Below, piece after piece: positions 1-5,639 of a stretch of 9,011 nt of DNA. The notes under the pieces are model-generated. The model worked only from the letters and a program-made list of their open reading frames with translations, was not told the origin of the DNA and did not search any database. The stretch is from an uncultured Sutterella sp. (lineage in GTDB: Bacteria; Pseudomonadota; Gammaproteobacteria; Burkholderiales; Burkholderiaceae_F). The position numbers and the translations under genes are program-made. The DNA is taken from positions 1 to 9,011 of the forward strand of contig CABUOH010000030.1 of assembly GCA_902493085.1 (NCBI GenBank), in the 5' to 3' direction. Positions within the stretch are counted from its first letter, which is position 1. Each line of letters starts with the position of its first letter.

Positions 1-48
1 GAACACCTTGTCGGGGGCGTGGAAACGAAGAATGCGATTGTTAGCCAT
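1..48 (-). CDS. Cytochrome b (formate dehydrogenase gamma-like) subunit, N-terminal fragment
   Basis: Only the first 16 codons are in the window; the rest lies beyond the left edge. The peptide reads MANNRILRFHAPDKVF. The start ATG lies inside the last codons of the hydrogenase small subunit (shared ATGGCTAA, 8-base overlap), and a GGAG lies 7 bases upstream, so translation is probably coupled. The run RILRFHAPDKVF resembles the start of E. coli FdoI (VRYTAPERINHW), a di-heme cytochrome b that passes electrons between a periplasmic enzyme and quinone. In the Shewanella oneidensis [FeFe] hydrogenase operon an fdhC-type cytochrome b gene follows hydA-hydB, which supports this reading. Inference: it is the membrane anchor and quinone-linking subunit of the hydrogenase. 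No transmembrane segment or heme histidine is visible, so the assignment rests on a short peptide plus gene order. A maturation protein such as HydG is the main alternative. Confidence 0.55.
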   Translation of the reverse strand, partial: MANNRILRFHAPDKVF

Positions 49-397
49 GGTTGGTCTCCGTCAGGGACGCGAGCATCGTGCGCGGATAGTAATGGGTGTG
101 GAGCAGTTCGTGCATGTGGTGATCGGTGGGCTTGGCACCGAAGTCCTTGTAGATCTGCATCACGGTCGGGTTCTGGTGAGAAGACGTCAGACCGAGAGCC
201 TGGCAGAGCTTGTCGTCCTTGTAAAGACCAGCCTGGCGGGCCTTGATGATCACACCACGACGGGCAACGAGGTCGCCGATGGCATAGCCGCACACGGCAA
301 CGGCGGCAACGCAGAGACCGGTGACCTTAAGAAAACCGCGGCGACCCAGGATCAAAGCAGCAGGACGCTCGGCGTAGTCATAATTTTCAGAGAACAT
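41..397 (-). CDS. hydB: Periplasmic [FeFe] hydrogenase small subunit with Tat signal
   Basis: A 118-residue protein of the iron-hydrogenase small subunit family; Desulfovibrio HydB is about 120 residues. It wraps the catalytic subunit and carries the export signal for the pair. Residues 18-24 read GRRGFLK, a twin-arginine motif (R19, R20), followed by a hydrophobic stretch to about residue 43. The C-terminal half has the family pattern: GLYKDD, then SSHQNPTVMQIYKDF, then HELLHTHYY, matching the Desulfovibrio segments RASQDNTQVKALYKSY and HDLLHTHWF. No clean signal-peptidase site follows the hydrophobic stretch, so the segment might stay as an anchor. The ATG has AAGGA 8 bases upstream. It begins 22 bases after the large-subunit stop codon and overlaps the next gene by 8 bases, so the three form one operon. 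The large subunit has no signal and presumably travels with this one through the Tat system. Confidence 0.93.
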   Translation of the reverse strand: MFSENYDYAERPAALILGRRGFLKVTGLCVAAVAVCGYAIGDLVARRGVIIKARQAGLYKDDKLCQALGLTSSHQNPTVMQIYKDFGAKPTDHHMHELLHTHYYPRTMLASLTETNHG

Positions 398-419
398 TAT
401 CTAATTCCTTGCGAAAAAA

Positions 420-1778
420 TTAGGCACGCAGCGGGAGCGGAAGCGTCGGGTTGAGCCAAGAGGTGCCGGTCGGCTGAACCGGCTGACCGCCGCCGTTGAC
501 GCAGCCGCCCGGGCAGTTCATCACTTCGATGAAGTGATAACGATTCTTGTCGAGACGGACGCGGTGGAGAACTTCCTCGAGGCCCTGATTGGCGCCGTTG
601 ACAACGCAGATGCGGATGTCAACGGGCTGGCCGCCCTTGGCCTTGATGGGAACGGGGATCGTGGCTTCAACGATGGCGTTGTTGTGGCCGCGGACGATTT
701 CGATGTCGGCGTTCTTGAGCTCTTCGCCGGACAGAACGAAATAGGCCGTACGAAGAGCGGCCTCCATGACGCCGCCGGAAACGCCGAAGATCGTGCCGGC
801 ACCGGTATAGACCTCAAGCGTGCCGCGTTCGCGCGTCTTGCTCATCGTGAGGGGATTGACGCCCTTGCGACGGAACAGTTCTGCAATGTCGCGGGCCGTA
901 AGGCAGGCGTCGATGTCTTGATAAGACGGCGTGTCGGCCGGAATCATGCCTTGTTCCTTGGCCCAGTGCCAACCCTGATTCATTTCCGGACGGGCGGCTT
1001 CAAAAATCTTGGCCGTGCACGGCGTGACGGAAACGAAGAAGATCTTGCGCGGATCGCACTTCCAGAGGAACTTGGCGCCCCAAGTTTTGGCCAGGGCACC
1101 GCCCATCTGAAGCGGAGACTTGGCGGTGGAGACGTGCGGGATCAGGTCGGCATGGTTCGTTTCCATGTTCTTGACCCAAGCCGGGCAGCAGGACGTGAAG
1201 TGCGGGAACGGATGTTCGGCCATTTCGTTCACTTCTTCGCTGCGTTCGCCGAGAAGCCAGTAGCGAGCCTTCTTGACGAATTCCGTGCCTTCTTCAAGGA
1301 TCGTCTGGTCAGCCGTGCTGTTGCAGTCGTAGACCTGGAAGCCGACGGCTTCGAGAGCATTGGACAGCTGTTCCGTGGTGAGTTCGCCGGGCTGGCCGCC
1401 GAATTCTTCGCAGATCGAGACGCGGACGGCGGGAGACGGGTGAGCAACGCAGATGCGGGACTTGTCGGCGAGAACCTTTTCAACCTGTTCGACAAAGCTC
1501 ATCTGTTCAATGGCATCGAACGGGCAGGCGATCAGACACTGGCCGCAGTAGAGGCAGGCGTCTTCGATGATGTGGTGCTTGGCGCCGAGACCGCCTTCAA
1601 TGGCGTTGACCGGGCAGAACTTGGAGCACGTATCGCAACCGACGCAGTGTTCCTTGTTGATGTGGATGATGCCGCGGAGTTCTCCCTTTCGAAGATTACC
1701 CTGGTAGGCGGGTCCGTCTTCCCCATAGGCACCGGCGCCGGGGTTGAACGTACGAACCTTGATCGTATTGTTGGACAT
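420..1778 (-). CDS. hydA: [FeFe] hydrogenase large (catalytic) subunit
   Basis: A 452-residue catalytic subunit that interconverts H2 with protons and electrons at the H-cluster. Two 4Fe-4S ferredoxin motifs lie at residues 45-55 (CVGCDTCSKFC) and 75-85 (CLYCGQCLIAC). The three H-cluster motifs follow: TSCCPAW at 195-201 (C197 is the proton-transfer cysteine position, C198 a cluster ligand), TPCTAKIFE at 252-260 (C254, K257, E260), and EVMNCPGGCVNGGGQP at 418-433 (C422, C426). The domain order and the separate small subunit match the periplasmic two-subunit enzymes of Desulfovibrio (about 421 residues). Two departures are visible. The second motif has Thr where the family usually has Met (MPCxxKxxE). 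There is also about 15 extra residues between that motif and the YQDIDACLT segment (roughly 264-287). The protein ends soon after the last motif, as expected when the small subunit supplies that part. There is no signal peptide. GGAGAG lies upstream of the ATG. Maturation needs HydE, HydF and HydG, none visible here. Confidence 0.97.
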   Translation of the reverse strand: MSNNTIKVRTFNPGAGAYGEDGPAYQGNLRKGELRGIIHINKEHCVGCDTCSKFCPVNAIEGGLGAKHHIIEDACLYCGQCLIACPFDAIEQMSFVEQVEKVLADKSRICVAHPSPAVRVSICEEFGGQPGELTTEQLSNALEAVGFQVYDCNSTADQTILEEGTEFVKKARYWLLGERSEEVNEMAEHPFPHFTSCCPAWVKNMETNHADLIPHVSTAKSPLQMGGALAKTWGAKFLWKCDPRKIFFVSVTPCTAKIFEAARPEMNQGWHWAKEQGMIPADTPSYQDIDACLTARDIAELFRRKGVNPLTMSKTRERGTLEVYTGAGTIFGVSGGVMEAALRTAYFVLSGEELKNADIEIVRGHNNAIVEATIPVPIKAKGGQPVDIRICVVNGANQGLEEVLHRVRLDKNRYHFIEVMNCPGGCVNGGGQPVQPTGTSWLNPTLPLPLRA

Positions 1779-2057
1779 TGAAAAACTCTCCAGAATCAGC
1801 GGAACTCAAAGAGCCCCTTGCCTTGCTCGTACTTGCCAGAGACTGTGAGACGCAGTGCTCGGGGGATGACAGGAACGGTTTCAGGCGCGCTGAATTTTTT
1901 GAAACGAAAGCGATGGGTACAGTAAGGCCCCAACGCTCACGGTGAAACACGCTTCGCATTTTAAGGGGTTAACCGCTAATGTAATCTACCTAAAAGTAGT
2001 AGTCACTATTCCTGAAAGGGTAGTTTTTGACGAAAAAGAGGGAAAAACCGCAAATCG

Positions 2058-2071
2058 TTAATATTTGTCAA
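2058..2071. promoter_or_regulatory. FNR/CRP-like binding site upstream of the hydrogenase operon
   Basis: The plus strand reads TTAAT-ATTT-GTCAA, matching 8 of the 10 defined bases of the FNR consensus TTGAT-N4-ATCAA. FNR-family regulators switch on anaerobic genes, so a site upstream of an oxygen-sensitive hydrogenase makes sense. The site lies about 280 bases from the hydA ATG. No good -10 element sits at the usual 22-base spacing downstream of it on the minus strand, and with the candidate promoter at 2088-2116 it would lie just after the start site, a repressing position. The minus strand of the same site also contains a perfect TTGACA. Matches of this quality occur by chance, so the role is uncertain. 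Confidence 0.35.
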
Positions 2072-2087
2072 TCGGCCCTGGGTCTTG

Positions 2088-2116
2088 CTTACATTAAGTC
2101 TAATTTACCTCTTCAA
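2088..2116 (-). promoter_or_regulatory. Candidate sigma-70 promoter for hydA operon
   Basis: On the minus strand, TTGAAG (2116-2111) and TGTAAG (2093-2088) are separated by 17 bases. Each matches 4 of 6 consensus bases. It lies between the upstream gene's terminator and hydA, where a promoter is needed, but the match is modest and the predicted leader would be about 300 bases. Confidence 0.22.
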
Positions 2117-2147
2117 AAGGCCTGTCCCGATGAGTTTTCAGTCGCTC

Positions 2148-2188
2148 AAAACGAAAAAGCTCCGAGGAGTTTCCATCCATCGGAGCTT
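2148..2188 (-). terminator. Intrinsic terminator of the radical SAM gene
   Basis: The perfect 9-base arms AAGCTCCGA (2157-2165) and TCGGAGCTT (2180-2188) enclose a 14-base loop that can pair further (GGA with TCC). On the minus strand the stem is followed by TTTTTCGTTTT, a good U-tract. It lies about 40 bases past the stop codon at 2227, ends that transcript, and separates it from the hydrogenase operon. Confidence 0.85.
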
Positions 2189-2226
2189 GATTTTCAATAG
2201 GCAGTCTCAGAGCGGGTTGCGCTAGA

Positions 2227-3579
2227 TTAAGAGTAGTCCTCTTCCTTGAGGGGTTGGCGCAGTTCTGCGCGGACGTTGTCCATTGCAGAGTAGAAGGCCT
2301 TCATCATGACTAGCCCAAGGAATTTTCCGCCGTCCGTCACGATGATGTTGTCCGGATCATTCGGATCGTCCTTGATGGCGCCTGCTACGCGAAGCGCAAG
2401 CATTTCCTTCATGAGCGTTCGGTCAAGGTTTACGCCGTGTACGTCGCGGAAGTATTTGCGGGACAGACGATGAGAGAAAAGTCCGAGCATGAGGCGGTAC
2501 TGAAGGATCGCGTGCTGGTCGAACTGGCGACGGCGTTCCACGCCCGTGTTGCCGGCGGCGATGCGTTCGTTGTAGCGGCGCAGGCTGAAGGTGTTGACGT
2601 AGAGGCTGTCATTGAGGAAACTGAACGCTCCAGAGCCCACACCGAGGTATTCGTCGTAGTCGACCACATATTCGTCGAAGCCTTCGTCGTGCGTGCGGCC
2701 GAACGTCCAGGACGTCAGGTGGTTGTAGCGCGAGCCGAGCGTGTCGAGAATGACGCGGTACTGATCGGCCAATTGGTTGCCGGCGGCGGCGATGACGTTT
2801 TTGACGCTCTTGCGCGTTTGGGACGTAACCATGAGCGGGTAGGTCGTCACCTGACGAGGATTAAGCGTCCAGATTTTTTCCATGTCGTCGTGCAGCATGT
2901 CGAGGGTCTGTCCGCGGAAGCCGAACATCATGTCGATGTTGCAGGTCGGGAAGAGCTCCTGAGCATATTGCAGCCGCTCGAAGATCTGTTCGCCCGAGCC
3001 GAACTTTTCATAGCGATCGGAGAGCTTGAGAAGGTCGTCGTTGAAGCTCTGCACTCCGATCGACATGCGGTCGACGAGCCCCTTAAGGTTGCGGAACTGA
3101 GGCGTCGTGATGATTTGCGGGTCGGTTTCGCAGGAGATCTCCTTGATCGACGGGAAGAGCTTGCGGGCATGCTCGAGTGTCTTGATGAGTTCATCCTCGA
3201 GGATGGTCGTCGTTCCGCCACCTACGTACATGGAGTGGAAATCATAGCCCAGAGCCTTGACGTAGTCCATTTCCTTTCGCAGGTTGACGAAGTAGGCGCG
3301 TGCAACGTGCTCCTTGAAGAGGAAGCGGTGGAAGGTGCAGTACGAGCACAGCGTATGGCAGAACGGAATGTGGGCGTAAAGCAGGTATTTGTGGCCGTCT
3401 TGAGGCGGCGGCGGATTATTGAGAATGACGGGATCGCAGTGCAGATAGCGCTTCGTGTAGAAGTCCATGATGCGATCCGTCAGACCGATCATCCATTCCG
3501 GCAGAAGTTCCCTGGGCTGGGGGGTGTAGCTAGTGGTGCTCATGTGTTTGGGAATAGCTGAAAATTTGTGTGGCGCCAT
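2227..3579 (-). CDS. Radical SAM protein of the HemN/HemW (coproporphyrinogen III oxidase-like) family
   Basis: Up to 450 residues. The radical SAM motif is in HIPFCHTLCSYCTF (residues 70-83), where C74, C78 and C81 bind the 4Fe-4S cluster that cleaves S-adenosylmethionine. Further family marks are GGGT at 120-123, ETDP at 151-154, MSIGVQSF at 172-179, and DMMFGFRGQT at 216-225. A YLGVGSGAFSF segment, the counterpart of YLGLGPGAHS in HemN/HemW, lies near 313. The HNxxYW stretch that precedes it in HemW is absent; this protein has EYVVDYDEYLGVG instead. The fourth Cys of the HemN CxxxCxxCxC motif is also missing (F83). So it may not be the true oxygen-independent coproporphyrinogen oxidase. 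Other candidates are a HemW-like heme chaperone or a ChuW/HutW-type heme-processing enzyme. The start is uncertain: no Shine-Dalgarno precedes either ATG, and the one at 3543 (MSTTS) is attractive because a TACAAT box overlaps the ATG at 3579. It looks monocistronic. Confidence 0.88.
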   Translation of the reverse strand: MAPHKFSAIPKHMSTTSYTPQPRELLPEWMIGLTDRIMDFYTKRYLHCDPVILNNPPPPQDGHKYLLYAHIPFCHTLCSYCTFHRFLFKEHVARAYFVNLRKEMDYVKALGYDFHSMYVGGGTTTILEDELIKTLEHARKLFPSIKEISCETDPQIITTPQFRNLKGLVDRMSIGVQSFNDDLLKLSDRYEKFGSGEQIFERLQYAQELFPTCNIDMMFGFRGQTLDMLHDDMEKIWTLNPRQVTTYPLMVTSQTRKSVKNVIAAAGNQLADQYRVILDTLGSRYNHLTSWTFGRTHDEGFDEYVVDYDEYLGVGSGAFSFLNDSLYVNTFSLRRYNERIAAGNTGVERRRQFDQHAILQYRLMLGLFSHRLSRKYFRDVHGVNLDRTLMKEMLALRVAGAIKDDPNDPDNIIVTDGGKFLGLVMMKAFYSAMDNVRAELRQPLKEEDYS

Positions 3580-3604
3580 TGTACAAGAGGCGTGCAGGGA
3601 GCAA
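3578..3604 (-). promoter_or_regulatory. Candidate promoter of the radical SAM gene
   Basis: On the minus strand, TTGCTC (3604-3599) lies 15 bases from TACAAT (3583-3578). The -10 matches 5 of 6 bases; the -35 match and the short spacer are weak. If used, transcription starts near 3571 and the ATG at 3579 could not be translated, leaving the ATG at 3543 as the start with a leader of about 28 bases. Confidence 0.3.
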
Positions 3605-3605
3605 G

Positions 3606-3635
3606 CTTAAGAGGCGCATTTTCCTAAATGCGCCT
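3606..3635 (-). terminator. Hairpin terminator of the acyl-CoA synthetase gene (weak T-tract)
   Basis: The arms AGGCGCATTT (3612-3621) and AAATGCGCCT (3626-3635) form a perfect 10-base stem with a 4-base loop, 22 bases past the stop codon at 3658. On the minus strand it is followed by CTTAAG rather than a run of T, so termination may be incomplete. It could also protect the 3' end of the transcript. It sits just before the candidate promoter of the next gene. Confidence 0.6.
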
Positions 3636-3657
3636 TAAAGACTTGGCAGCGGTAGGG

Positions 3658-5487
3658 TCAGCCGTGTGTGGCGTAGAGCTGAGTGATGGCGGCTGAGAAT
3701 TTTTGCGAAAGCGGGCCGCGCTTGAGCTTGAGTGTCGGCGTGATGAGGCCATTTTCAATGGTCCATGGGTCTTGAGTCAGTACGATCGCACGCGGGAGCG
3801 CATAGTGCGGGAATTCGGCTGCCGCCGTTTTGGCGCGCTTGAGGGCGGAAGTTTTGACGGACGGGTTGTCCAGACTTGCCGGATCGGCGGGGTCTGCGCC
3901 GCAGGATTGGGCAAACGAAGCCCATTCGTCGGGATTTACGACGGTGATCAGGCTCAGGTACGGACGGTTTTCTCCCACGATGTAGCACTGGGAGAAGAGG
4001 GGGTCGGTTTCGATTGCGGCTTCGAGGTCGGAGGGCGGCACTTTTTCCCCCGTGCTGGTCACGATGATTTCCTTGATGCGGCCTTTGATGCCAAGAAGGC
4101 CGAGTTCATTGAAGCATCCCACATCGCCTGTACGGAACCAACCGTCTTGCGTGAAGGCCTCAGCGGTGGCATCCGGACGATTCCAGTAGCCGCGCGTAAT
4201 GCTTGGGCCTTTGATTTGGATTTCATCGCCTTCACCGAGGCGCACTTCCACGTTGTTGAAGGGTTTGCCGACGGTATTGGGCTGATTGAGCGTGCGATTG
4301 TTGCCGGCAATGATGGGGCTGGCTTCGGTCATGCCGTAGCCTTGAATGATGGGAAGACCGAGGCCGCAGAACGTGCGGGCAACCTTGTTGCTTAACGCTG
4401 CGCCGCCCGAGATGGCGATGCGGAGTCGACCGCCAAACTGATCAAGCAGCGTTGTGGATACCTTGCGCACGAGCGGGCGCATAAGGTTGTCGAGCCAGGC
4501 GCGGCCAGTGCGCTCTACAGGCAACCGGTTCCGGCGGCAGAAGTCGCGCCAACCGATTTCAACGGCCCAATCGAAGAGATAACGGGAAGCGGGCTTGGAT
4601 TTCTTGAGCTTGTCCTGAACGCGTGCAAAGATGCGCTCATAGACGCGCGGCACGGAGATGATCACCGTGGGACGAATCGTTTTGAGGTCGTCGGCAAGCA
4701 GGAGAACGGAGCGGTTGTAGGCGATGGTGCAGCCTGTGGCTAGTGCTAGATAGTAACCGGCCGTTCGTTCAAATGTGTGCGAGAGCGGCAGGAAGGAAAG
4801 GAAGATGTCACCTACCTGAGGAGAGACGCAGTCGAGTGTGGCCTTCACGTTGTTGACGATGTTGCCGTGCGTGAGCATGACTCCTTTGGGACGGCCGGTG
4901 GTGCCGGACGTGTAGACGATGCCGGCGAGGTCGTCCGCTTGGGGACCGGCCGGAAGTTCAATTGTTTGCTTTCCGGCTGCGAGCCATTCGGTGAGGCTTC
5001 GGATCATGGGAGCGTCATCGTTGACGTCGTCTTCGGTAATGATGACGGTTTTGAGACTCGGAAGATTCGTGCCGACGGCGCTGATCTGCTTCCAACGCGC
5101 GAGCTTGTTTGTGACGAGAATTTTTGCCTGACTGTCGGCAAGGATAAAGGCGCTAGCTCCCGGGGTGTCGATGGCGTGCAGAGGCACGGGGACAAGGCCG
5201 TTGGCCAGCGCTGCCTGATCGGCGCATGCATGGTCGATGCAGTTTGGCATCAGGATGCCGATGCGGGTGCCTCGCTCAAGGTTCATGGCCGCATAGGCTC
5301 GGCGCCACTCGATGATGCGGGCCATCAGTTGTGCATAGGTCAAGCTGCGCCAGGTCTTGGTTTCCTTGTCGAATTGACGGAGGGCCTCTCGATTGCCATA
5401 TCGTTCAACGCTGTTGGCCAAAAGCTGGGGGAGCGTGGCGAGGGTTTCAAGTCCAAAGGACGGCTTGGCAGACGATTGTTCGGGCAC
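3658..5487 (-). CDS. Long-chain acyl-CoA synthetase (AMP-forming, FadD type)
   Basis: A 609-residue member of the AMP-binding adenylate-forming family. It activates a carboxylic acid, probably a long-chain fatty acid, with ATP to an acyl-adenylate and then an acyl-CoA. The phosphate-binding loop YTSGTTGRPKG is at residues 192-202. LPLSHTFER is near 233, a form typical of long-chain synthetases of about 600 residues (FadD15 group). GYGMTE (383-388) and GWFRTGD (449-455) follow, then GRIKEIIVTSTGEKVPP (469-485), where the C-terminal lid begins. K587 in TPTLKLKR fits the catalytic lysine. No signal peptide or membrane segment is apparent; such enzymes act in the cytoplasm or at the inner membrane. 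The start is GTG, chosen because AGGAGA lies 8 bases upstream and the alignment begins there. Neighbouring genes give no pathway clue, so use in membrane lipid salvage or beta-oxidation is open. Chain-length preference cannot be read from the sequence. Confidence 0.93.
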   Translation of the reverse strand: MPEQSSAKPSFGLETLATLPQLLANSVERYGNREALRQFDKETKTWRSLTYAQLMARIIEWRRAYAAMNLERGTRIGILMPNCIDHACADQAALANGLVPVPLHAIDTPGASAFILADSQAKILVTNKLARWKQISAVGTNLPSLKTVIITEDDVNDDAPMIRSLTEWLAAGKQTIELPAGPQADDLAGIVYTSGTTGRPKGVMLTHGNIVNNVKATLDCVSPQVGDIFLSFLPLSHTFERTAGYYLALATGCTIAYNRSVLLLADDLKTIRPTVIISVPRVYERIFARVQDKLKKSKPASRYLFDWAVEIGWRDFCRRNRLPVERTGRAWLDNLMRPLVRKVSTTLLDQFGGRLRIAISGGAALSNKVARTFCGLGLPIIQGYGMTEASPIIAGNNRTLNQPNTVGKPFNNVEVRLGEGDEIQIKGPSITRGYWNRPDATAEAFTQDGWFRTGDVGCFNELGLLGIKGRIKEIIVTSTGEKVPPSDLEAAIETDPLFSQCYIVGENRPYLSLITVVNPDEWASFAQSCGADPADPASLDNPSVKTSALKRAKTAAAEFPHYALPRAIVLTQDPWTIENGLITPTLKLKRGPLSQKFSAAITQLYATHG

Positions 5488-5510
5488 GGTGGCTTTCTCC
5501 TGATGGATGG

Positions 5511-5524
5511 CCTCTCGTGAGAGG
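5511..5524. promoter_or_regulatory. Palindromic hairpin just upstream of the acyl-CoA synthetase ribosome-binding site
   Basis: CCTCTCGTGAGAGG is a perfect 6-base inverted repeat around two bases. It ends about 10 bases before the AGGAGA of the acyl-CoA synthetase gene. It could be an operator half-site pair or a small leader hairpin. With such a tiny loop it is more likely a DNA palindrome than a stable RNA stem. No specific regulator is recognised. Confidence 0.3.
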
Positions 5525-5527
5525 TCT

Positions 5528-5565
5528 AAAAATGCGTAACCCTAAAAATATCTAAGCGGTTACGC
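5528..5565 (-). terminator. Second hairpin behind the uup terminator
   Basis: On the minus strand GCGTAACC (5565-5558) pairs with GGTTACGC (5541-5534) across a 16-base A/T-rich loop, and is followed by ATTTTT. It begins directly after the T-tract of the stronger terminator at 5566-5612, so the two look like a tandem pair. The large loop makes it weaker. It lies close before the acyl-CoA synthetase start and could act in that gene's leader instead. Confidence 0.45.
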
Positions 5566-5612
5566 AAAAACGCCCTTTGATTTTAAGGGATAACCCCTAA
5601 AATCAAAGGGCG
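5566..5612 (-). terminator. Strong intrinsic terminator of uup
   Basis: The arms 5571-5589 (CGCCCTTTGATTTTAAGGG) and 5594-5612 form a 19-base stem around the 4-base loop ATAA. The only imperfection is one G-U pair in the minus-strand RNA. The minus strand continues with TTTTT (5570-5566). It starts 28 bases past the uup stop codon and should end the LppC-uup transcript efficiently. Confidence 0.92.
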
Positions 5613-5639
5613 TTGTCAATCATACCGCGAATTCAGTTG

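Larger units (their letters stand above)
1779..2147. other. Long 5' region of the hydrogenase operon, no gene seen
   Basis: About 370 bases between the hydA start and the terminator of the radical SAM gene. No convincing coding frame or tRNA is present. It is richer in A+T than the flanking genes, especially 1980-2110. It holds the FNR-like site and candidate promoter listed separately. It also has an 8-base palindrome GGTTAACC (1967-1974) and a small hairpin TTCAG-GCGCG-CTGAA (1880-1894) with a T run on the plus strand only. If transcription starts near 2081 the leader would be about 300 bases, long enough for post-transcriptional control. No known riboswitch fold was recognised. Confidence 0.6.

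Noticed and set aside
534..1781. 415-codon plus-strand open frame opposite hydA
   Set aside because: It is the antisense of a gene with intact catalytic motifs. Strong codon bias keeps this frame free of stops. The translation shows no recognised domain.
1880..1900. Plus-strand hairpin TTCAG-GCGCG-CTGAA followed by TTTTTT
   Set aside because: It looks like a terminator on the plus strand, but no plus-strand gene lies upstream and the stem is only 5 pairs.
1696..1959. 87-codon minus-strand frame overlapping the hydA start and leader
   Set aside because: It overlaps the confirmed N-terminus of HydA out of frame, has no ribosome-binding site and resembles no known protein.
2437..3561. 374-codon plus-strand open frame opposite the radical SAM gene
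   Set aside because: Antisense shadow. The minus-strand frame holds the cluster-binding cysteines and family motifs; this frame has none.
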